From positions 1 through 45,854 of the forward strand of contig UQNI01000008.1 in the NCBI GenBank assembly GCA_900542375.1: a DNA stretch of 45,854 bases. The letters run 5' to 3'. A program made the position numbers and the translations under genes. Below, one piece after another: positions 42,101 through 45,854 of this stretch (position 1 is the stretch's first letter; each line of letters starts with the position of its first letter). Source of the DNA: an uncultured Oscillospiraceae bacterium (GTDB lineage Bacteria > Bacillota > Clostridia > Oscillospirales > Acutalibacteraceae). The notes under the pieces are model-generated. The model was given only the letters and a program-made list of their open reading frames with translations, was not told the DNA's origin and searched no databases.

Positions 42101-44686
42101 GTAAATGGCATTGCCAGCGGAAAACTCAATGAGACTCTTTCCGCTAATGTACGGATACAACGCACTGAAAACGGTGCGAATGCGCAGGTAACTGCAAACC
42201 TTTACGGTCATGATTTATCAGTCAAATTGATTGATAACATTACGTATATCGATTATGCAAATATGAAGCTGCAGTTAAATACAGCGGATATCAATGAAAT
42301 TGCAGAAGAAATCCGTGGAGTGCTTCCGCAAGACAGTGATTTAGACTTGTCTCAATTCTTACCGCAGTCCTATATCGACTTATTTGAAAACTTTGATGCC
42401 GTTACATTGATACAAAAACTTGACAATATTACAGTTTCTGAGAATCAAATTGGTTTGGATTTCAGATTAAATGACAATGGTGTAATCCATCTCACAGTCA
42501 ATAAAGATGAAAATCAGACATTGAGTGCCAATGTAAGCGGCTTGCGGATTTATGACAGCGACGTCACCGCAGATATTGCAGTTGTCAATATCAATGAAGC
42601 GTTTACGATAGAAGCACAGGGGGATTATGCTGATGTAAAACAGCTTGCATATTTTGCTCGCCCTGTTATGAATGCAGTCAATGCAAACAGCTTCCGTTTT
42701 GACGCCAATATTGTGCTGGACGGTAAGATGAATATCAATCAAACTGCACATGTACAGCTTGTTTTGAATAAAGATGAAAACGGCGCAGTACAAGGCGCAG
42801 ATGTCCATGCAACCGCTGAAATTGAAGGTCGTACTTTGAGTATCAAAGTCTTGGGTAATATGACCTATATTCAGTATGGAGATATGAAGCTGAAGCTGAA
42901 CTCCAATGATATTGAGACTATTATGACAAGACTGCGTGAAATTCTGCCGGAGGGCACTTTGGGAGAAGGTGCTGATTTATCCGCAATGCTTCCGGCGGCC
43001 TATCTGGAATTGATTGATAGCTTTAAAAACGGAACTGTCAATATAGAACAACTCATTGGGAATATTTCCAATATTTCCGCAACAGATACAACAGCAGGCG
43101 CTGATATACAAATTGGCGATGACGTTGTTTCAGTCAAACTCACCAGAGATGGGGAACAATTGACAGGCGGCAGTGTACAGGGAGTAACGGTTTCTGACAA
43201 TAAATTAAATGCAGTTATCAGTAACTTATCAACGGAACCTGTTGCAATTGACCCTGTAACAGATGCGGAAAGCTATTTGAATGTTGCAGAATTGGTTGAC
43301 TATGTAGAAGCCGGTATGAATTCTTACCAGCAGCTGAATCACCAGATATTCAATGTGAAGGCAGATTTGAATATCAACGGTCATGAAGTCAAAGCAACCA
43401 TCGTAAATAATCAGATGTACTTGTATTATCACGACACTACCCAATATAAAGTGGGCGGAGCTCCATATACAGGCATTAAAATGCAAATGGATTATAATGC
43501 GTTGTTAGACCTTGCAGCTACAGGTGTGGATTTATTGGAAATCAATTTGCCGGAAGATGTAAGACAACATATTTTAGGCAATCGCGTACCGTTGGATACC
43601 AGTGTATTAGACGCTTTACCGATTCCAACCTTGGATGAAATATTGGCTTCGAGTAATGTGAATGTCAATGTAAATATCCTTGCTTTGATTAAAAATATTC
43701 AAAAACAAGGGGATACATTGACTGTAACATTAAGCAGCAAAGAATTGTTTGGCGATGCTTCTATGCCTGATACAGTGATTACGGTAACAAAGGCAAATGA
43801 TGGCAGCAAAAATGTGATTTCTGCTGTTACAGTAGAAAATACAGGTAATCAAGATACTTCCATTACAGTTCCTTCTGATGCTGCAAACTATATGGATTTA
43901 TCCTCTTTGACTACATTTGCGGATAGTTTGATGAAAACAGCAGATTTAAAACAGTATCGTATTACAGGTACTATCAATGCGAATATGAGCATTATTGGTA
44001 TTCCGATTAATGCAAACATTCCTATGGACTTCCGCTTAAAATTAAATGCTGATAATACCGTACAGTCTGCATATATTAATTTAGATGTACCTTACTTTAT
44101 TGGCGTGCTACAGCAGGATATGACTGCGAAAGTATATTATGAAGATGGTGTTTTATACTTCGATAGAAATTGGGAAACCAGCACGGGTGCTTTGTGGTGG
44201 AAAGAGTACTATGACCACCATGAATATATGAAGTGTACGATAGATGAATTTATGGCAAATCCAATGAAATACGTGTACTTCTGCACCAACTTTACCAGTA
44301 TGGTAGAAAATGCAATTAATGATGCCATTGCAAAGAGCGATCAAAAAGCTGTGCGTACAGGCAACATTATGTTTGAAGAAGCTTTAACAGGATTTTATTA
44401 TAATGGTTCTAATCAATGGAATGTAAACCTTGATGCAGCACATTTGATTAACAATTCTGACTTCTCAGACCAAATGTCTATTACAGTAGGAAAAGGTAGC
44501 AACGGTATTTTAAACAGCATTAGTTTATCTACCCGTGTGCTTGATATGATTAATCTACAGTTAAATAACGGACAGTTGGTAAATGCCGATAAATCCAATG
44601 TGGATATGAGTGTCATTCCTACAGGTTTAAGCAGCAATCCAAACTATGTATTTGGCGAAGTAAAAGTAGTGGAAACGAAAAAATAA
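36188..44686 (+). CDS. Giant membrane-anchored protein with tandem beta-rich repeats
   Basis: This 2832-residue protein belongs to no family I recognise. Residues 1-30 are a basic start plus one hydrophobic segment (VLIASPIVVVLLLASFVFFYG), a signal anchor or uncleaved signal, so the rest is extracytoplasmic. After a unique region (about 40-340) come about ten degenerate repeats, each 184-223 residues. A unit contains a strand pair like FDVNIxLxGxxNxxQTAxVKLVR, then LxVKxIDGxTYVxYGNLKVKLN, a DxxEIxxxIxxILP helix, a D(L/I)SxLLPQxYID block, and VxxGDDxIxLxxxRDG. The C-terminal 550 residues hold two diverged units. There is no LPxTG, sorting signal, C-terminal membrane helix or SLH domain. Cysteines are very few. 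The strand-rich pattern faintly recalls LolA/LprG-like half-barrels, which is speculation. It is monocistronic, with its own perfect promoter and terminator. Confidence 0.9.
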   Translation: MKIKKKHVLIASPIVVVLLLASFVFFYGMSRNYEEPEDTVAGVGLSDIMAKPDSGTPADYTPQENAAIALGVIRDIGKYNTEMTGDINANIGFMTYVQNMKDIKIVNGDEMYQESVSLSSMANVAQQKYIQDNNKIFLVRSADNISGQNVTWSDDITPISEETYTDTYGLLPNGISPYVVSKSTILSAKVVEESQDKYVYTYELDPETAPAYYRRQVKTLSGSQKNPLFHSVQLTIEMDKDWKPIKITMNENYDISIPVLGSANCTTEYTEVFKDYGEEQDIPDKDLYTTFIRDKYDPNNLASLDGSGETDMKAYLGKVFGADENGLFGLEADVTIKGTSQKAYIEGNLQTDTYQIQLGDVFACLKGDRLYLNYGNLKYYITVDGLMEAMENVADAAGFQIPDMDSDFMSQFMENMTTTQKDGMQEMTMNADGMSLVVHLEDGTMKLIDTSLQVNMSGLQLSAYVKPSATGHAFPRIDATYENMLPLMEYINPVIYLVNADSWEFDTNFTLTGEPNITQNAYVKMVRTNSGINAQVDTDILGQHLTVRLVNGMAYVDYGNLKISLNTTDMDEISKELQSILPAAAGDFSLTDILPQAYLDLFANPDIESLVRNMTPIQVQGNTVSLGFRIGNDTVRFSATKKGNILTDFVLDGISISNAKLNASVKLTAMNASRTTVNTNNSGYVKLEDILSYVEPLMNLANGKTIDLTATLMLRGDLNYNQDVHVLLTKNGNSFDASLSANVLGTQIDLKFINQVAYVDVGNLKLKLHTTDINEIMSEIQQIAPIGGDLPDLSELFPQEYIDLITNFNVADMLQSIQSLQVAHNKLTLVVGSGGLRLEAVRRGDELAAFGLYDLSMQNNKVNLYVKINSSGTQQGTLSVDEAAYTDLADLAKFALPIKNTMNSTSFVFDVDLNMQGQTSLAQNARLTVVRKGSATDLELTADVYGNPLSIKWIDNTAYIQYGAIKISADQYTLSDTLEKLLPGAIPSEFTDFMTNMSIDSILNSVQYLKVNDTTASVGVVLGEQTLSLEISRNDEFITSGRLTGLNVGGSQLDVSMHALYMTPEQLPITVNASEYTTTDEAVPTIRAIMNTVNASSYQFDAQIALSGEQNLTQTAKVKLSRSDNGMNGEVETMIAGQLLDVKLIDGITYVEYGNIKVKFNLADMETIISGIQEILPQDAQNFDISALLPQSYIDAYEQLGINDMVTAFQSNNITLESLQPIFALVGQIETFDLDANGAAVTLNFGGDTISMAANRSYDYISEIHVGGVTVQNSALTLDLTNGVGGKRSLPIRLGNGDYADASDLIGFVKPIQNLLQANSFDFDVNIGLKGDINFNQTANVKLVRDGSNIKTEVSADLYGGTLKVTYIDGVTYIAYGNLKVKVDSNDFEEIQQAIKELIPQGTENIDISKLIPQAYLDYFQSEWTLTKIMSSIEGIHVNGNTVSADIKIGDDLITVSAIRDGDYLTNATVNGLTVLNGSLTLEATLNQTSTDIWDISVNPDEYFDIKQLLSLSNAVKHAVDATSYEFDVNAALSGEQTFNETAHVRLVRTEQGVQAEISAELEGATLLVQQKDSTTYMQYGELKVKLNNADAQSVMETLKDILPENSFNMDLSKFVPQSYIDWYNGLQLGQFIQDVQSGNINQTTIEPVFKMLQSIASVTADDTSATVSVQVGEDLIPIHVVHDGTNFTNVSLQNLSVLNSKLNLEATVTNITTETLPLTQLNDAKFADVKQIADFMPAVMNTIEANRYAFTGKVQIGDRTVETNVTVIKNGTSADAQVTTTIGGAELTVQYIGNTTYVQYGNIKFMLHDADLQTVIEEIKAVLPADTPAFDLSAILPQAYLDEINALGLEQFISDMQAGNINRESIVPILKLAQKVQLQAQENQLTVSTGLGEDRIQLIVTSQNGLLHTAELSGLTVMGQQTVISAQMNHVDSGVPDITNDGTGYVNIADGIGFVKPIAQLATADTMEFTVNGIASGKLNETLSANVRIQRTENGANAQVTANLYGHDLSVKLIDNITYIDYANMKLQLNTADINEIAEEIRGVLPQDSDLDLSQFLPQSYIDLFENFDAVTLIQKLDNITVSENQIGLDFRLNDNGVIHLTVNKDENQTLSANVSGLRIYDSDVTADIAVVNINEAFTIEAQGDYADVKQLAYFARPVMNAVNANSFRFDANIVLDGKMNINQTAHVQLVLNKDENGAVQGADVHATAEIEGRTLSIKVLGNMTYIQYGDMKLKLNSNDIETIMTRLREILPEGTLGEGADLSAMLPAAYLELIDSFKNGTVNIEQLIGNISNISATDTTAGADIQIGDDVVSVKLTRDGEQLTGGSVQGVTVSDNKLNAVISNLSTEPVAIDPVTDAESYLNVAELVDYVEAGMNSYQQLNHQIFNVKADLNINGHEVKATIVNNQMYLYYHDTTQYKVGGAPYTGIKMQMDYNALLDLAATGVDLLEINLPEDVRQHILGNRVPLDTSVLDALPIPTLDEILASSNVNVNVNILALIKNIQKQGDTLTVTLSSKELFGDASMPDTVITVTKANDGSKNVISAVTVENTGNQDTSITVPSDAANYMDLSSLTTFADSLMKTADLKQYRITGTINANMSIIGIPINANIPMDFRLKLNADNTVQSAYINLDVPYFIGVLQQDMTAKVYYEDGVLYFDRNWETSTGALWWKEYYDHHEYMKCTIDEFMANPMKYVYFCTNFTSMVENAINDAIAKSDQKAVRTGNIMFEEALTGFYYNGSNQWNVNLDAAHLINNSDFSDQMSITVGKGSNGILNSISLSTRVLDMINLQLNNGQLVNADKSNVDMSVIPTGLSSNPNYVFGEVKVVETKK
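37680..43270 (+). repeat. About ten tandem protein-level repeats within the giant gene
   Basis: The aligned landmark is the aromatic residue of Y-G-N-L/I-K, at residues 374 (a diverged first copy), 558, 761 (V instead of Y), 962, 1153, 1376, 1580, 1801, 2023 and 2230. Diverged equivalents are near 2414 and 2657. Spacing is 184-223 residues. The DNA copies are not near-identical, so the expansion is old and under selection at the protein level. Confidence 0.85.
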
Positions 44687-44694
44687 TGAATGAA

Positions 44695-44729
44695 AAGTGG
44701 TGAGTGTTTGCTCATCACTTTTTATTTTT
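44695..44729 (+). terminator. Rho-independent terminator after the giant gene
   Basis: AAGTGGTGAG (44695-44704) pairs with CTCATCACTT (44711-44720), 10 bp with one G-U; TTTATTTTT follows. Confidence 0.85.
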
Positions 44730-44901
44730 CACTGTATTTTCTTTTCTATTGAAAATGACGTATTTTTCTAATTTCTCCCATTTTTCTAATGAAATAAAAA
44801 AGGATTCAAGTCAATTTATCAGAAATCAGGCAGAATATTGATGTTTTTCCTGTTCAACATTACAGTATCTCAATCGCAGTGCATATTTCCGGCTGTTTTC
44901 C

Positions 44902-44930
44902 TTGATATTTTAAGCAATTTCCATTACAAT
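44902..44930 (+). promoter_or_regulatory. Sigma-A promoter for nfnAB
   Basis: TTGATA (44902-44907), 17 bases, TACAAT (44925-44930). A small ATGCC-tttttt-GGCAT hairpin lies just downstream (44938-44953). The rest of the 290-base gap after the giant gene shows nothing I recognise. Confidence 0.65.
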
Positions 44931-44976
44931 AAAAATAATGCCTTTTTTGGCATATGAGAATGAAGGGGAAATCAAC

Positions 44977-45825
44977 ATGTTTCAAATCGTTGAAAAACGT
45001 AGTTTAAATCCTTCAATGACCTTGATGGTTGTTAAGGCTCCGTATATTGCAAAAAAAGCAAAGGCTGGTCAGTTTATTATTTTGCGTGTGAACGAAAAAG
45101 GGGAACGTATTCCGCTGACCATTGCCGATTATGACCGTGAAGTTGGAACGGTTACCATTATTTTTCAAATTGTAGGTAAAACTACTATGATGTTGAATCA
45201 ATTAAACAAAGGCGACGCTATTTTAGACTTTATCGGTCCACTGGGTAAAGCTTCCGAATTGGAAGGGCACAAGCATGTGGCTGTCATTGGCGGCGGTGCC
45301 GGTTGTGCAATTGCATATCCCCAAGCGAAAGCGCTGCATGCTATGGGAACCACTGTAGATATGATTGCCGGTTTTCGCAATACAGAGTTAATCATTTTAG
45401 AAGATGAAATGAGAGCCGCGTCAGAACATTTATATTTAATGACAGACGATGGTTCCAATGGACATAAAGGATTTGTAACAAATGCGCTCCAAGAAAACAT
45501 TGACAACGGCATTCAATACGATTTGGTAGTTGCAATCGGCCCTTTGCCGATGATGCGTGCAGTCTGTGATGTTACGAAAAAAGCAGGCATCAAAACAATT
45601 ATCAGTATGAATTCTATTATGATAGACGGCACAGGTATGTGCGGCTGCTGCCGTTTGACTGTTGACGGAAAAACGAAATTTGCTTGTGTTGACGGTCCCG
45701 ATTTTGACGGTCACTTGGTAGACTTTGATGAAGCAATCAAACGAGGAGCTACTTACAGAAAACAAGAAAGAGAAGCGGCAGAAGAATATAAATGCCACTT
45801 ATTTGAGGGTGTTGACAATGCCTAA
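44977..45825 (+). CDS. nfnA: NfnA-type FAD/NAD-binding ferredoxin:NADP oxidoreductase subunit
   Basis: This 282-residue flavoprotein is of the PyrK/SudB-like family. The FAD domain contains GQFIILRVNEKGERIPLTIAD. The NAD-binding region has IGGGAGCAIAYP. The C-terminal four-cysteine cluster (GMCGCCRLTV ... FACVDGPDF) binds a 2Fe-2S centre. Paired with a GltA-like subunit it forms NADH-dependent reduced ferredoxin:NADP+ oxidoreductase, an electron-bifurcating enzyme of anaerobes. I choose the ATG at 44977, preceded by AAGGGGAA, giving the typical MFQIVEKRSLNP. The next gene starts inside its last codons, confirming the pair. SudB (sulfide dehydrogenase) is the alternative name. Confidence 0.9.
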   Translation: MFQIVEKRSLNPSMTLMVVKAPYIAKKAKAGQFIILRVNEKGERIPLTIADYDREVGTVTIIFQIVGKTTMMLNQLNKGDAILDFIGPLGKASELEGHKHVAVIGGGAGCAIAYPQAKALHAMGTTVDMIAGFRNTELIILEDEMRAASEHLYLMTDDGSNGHKGFVTNALQENIDNGIQYDLVVAIGPLPMMRAVCDVTKKAGIKTIISMNSIMIDGTGMCGCCRLTVDGKTKFACVDGPDFDGHLVDFDEAIKRGATYRKQEREAAEEYKCHLFEGVDNA

Positions 45826-45854
45826 TATGAAACCTGAAAAAACACCAATGCCTG
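45818..45854 (+). CDS. nfnB: NfnB / glutamate synthase-like subunit (5' fragment)
   Basis: Only 12 codons fall in the window: MPNMKPEKTPMP, running off the end. The K-TPMP opening is the usual N-terminus of the GltA-like flavoprotein partner (NfnB/SudA), which carries 4Fe-4S clusters and two flavin sites. It overlaps nfnA by eight bases. The identity rests on this short match and on the operon context. Confidence 0.7.
   Translation, partial: MPNMKPEKTPMP

Noticed and set aside
36188..44686. Giant gene as an assembly artefact from collapsed or duplicated repeats
   Set aside because: The repeat units differ strongly in DNA and protein sequence and vary in length, so they are not copied reads; the frame is open throughout.
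36188..44686. Giant gene as an adhesin with LPxTG anchor or as a polyketide/peptide synthetase
   Set aside because: There is no sorting signal at the C-terminus and no carrier, condensation or adenylation motifs; the units are beta-rich and catalytic motifs are absent.
1..45854. CRISPR array, tRNA, rRNA or prophage genes
   Set aside because: I found no short direct repeats with regular spacers, no tRNA-like T-loop sequence with matching acceptor arms, and no integrase or phage structural genes.

Overview
The window reads as chromosomal DNA from an anaerobic, low-to-moderate GC, endospore-forming member of the Clostridia. The order could be Oscillospirales-like, but that part is a guess. Supporting signs are the Firmicutes gene order yicC(yloC)-remA-gmk-rpoZ-priA-def-fmt-rsmB-rlmN-prpC-prkC-rsgA-thiN, sporulation genes (gerW/ytfJ, spoVM, sipL-like, spoIVA), strong AGGAGG ribosome sites, frequent TTG starts, and an NfnAB-type electron-transfer operon typical of strict anaerobes. 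Nearly all genes are on the + strand. Exceptions are mntP, a small gene beside it, and rpmB. I saw no insertion sequence, prophage, CRISPR array, rRNA or tRNA.

Layout. 1-1193: 3' part of a three-part GrpB-like / pyrophosphatase-like / Nudix protein. 1339-2187 (minus): mntP and a small clostridial protein. 2377-3766: an orphan hisH-hisF pair. 4154-8141: a D,D-carboxypeptidase, pgi, a small P-loop protein, then a DUF177 (YceD)-rpmF unit behind a perfect sigma-A promoter. 8248-11617: PDZ/radical-SAM DUF512 protein, der, plsY. 11736-11942 (minus): rpmB. 12181-17728: M50 peptidase, scpA, scpB, DUF2953, gerW/ytfJ, a second D,D-carboxypeptidase, rluB and a GNAT-like protein. 17881-31335: the long core-gene block from yicC to thiN, covering RNA turnover, nucleotide supply, replication restart, N-terminal formyl/deformyl chemistry, rRNA methylation, Ser/Thr signalling and ribosome assembly. 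Compared with Bacillus it lacks coaBC and rpe and has gained a YugP-like metalloprotease.

31416-35829 is a spore-coat morphogenesis region. It has a 57-codon membrane peptide, a 30-codon spoVM that is easily missed, a TetR-like regulator, a DUF3794/LysM protein matching SipL in layout, and spoIVA. In known clostridia SpoVM, SipL and SpoIVA act together to attach the coat to the outer forespore membrane.

36188-44686 is the most unusual item: one 2832-codon gene behind a perfect TTGACA-17-TATAAT promoter. It encodes a membrane-anchored giant built from about ten degenerate tandem beta-rich units of roughly 185-225 residues. I do not recognise the family. The window ends in nfnA (complete) and the first codons of nfnB.

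All calls come from reading the sequence and from family knowledge. No database search was run.
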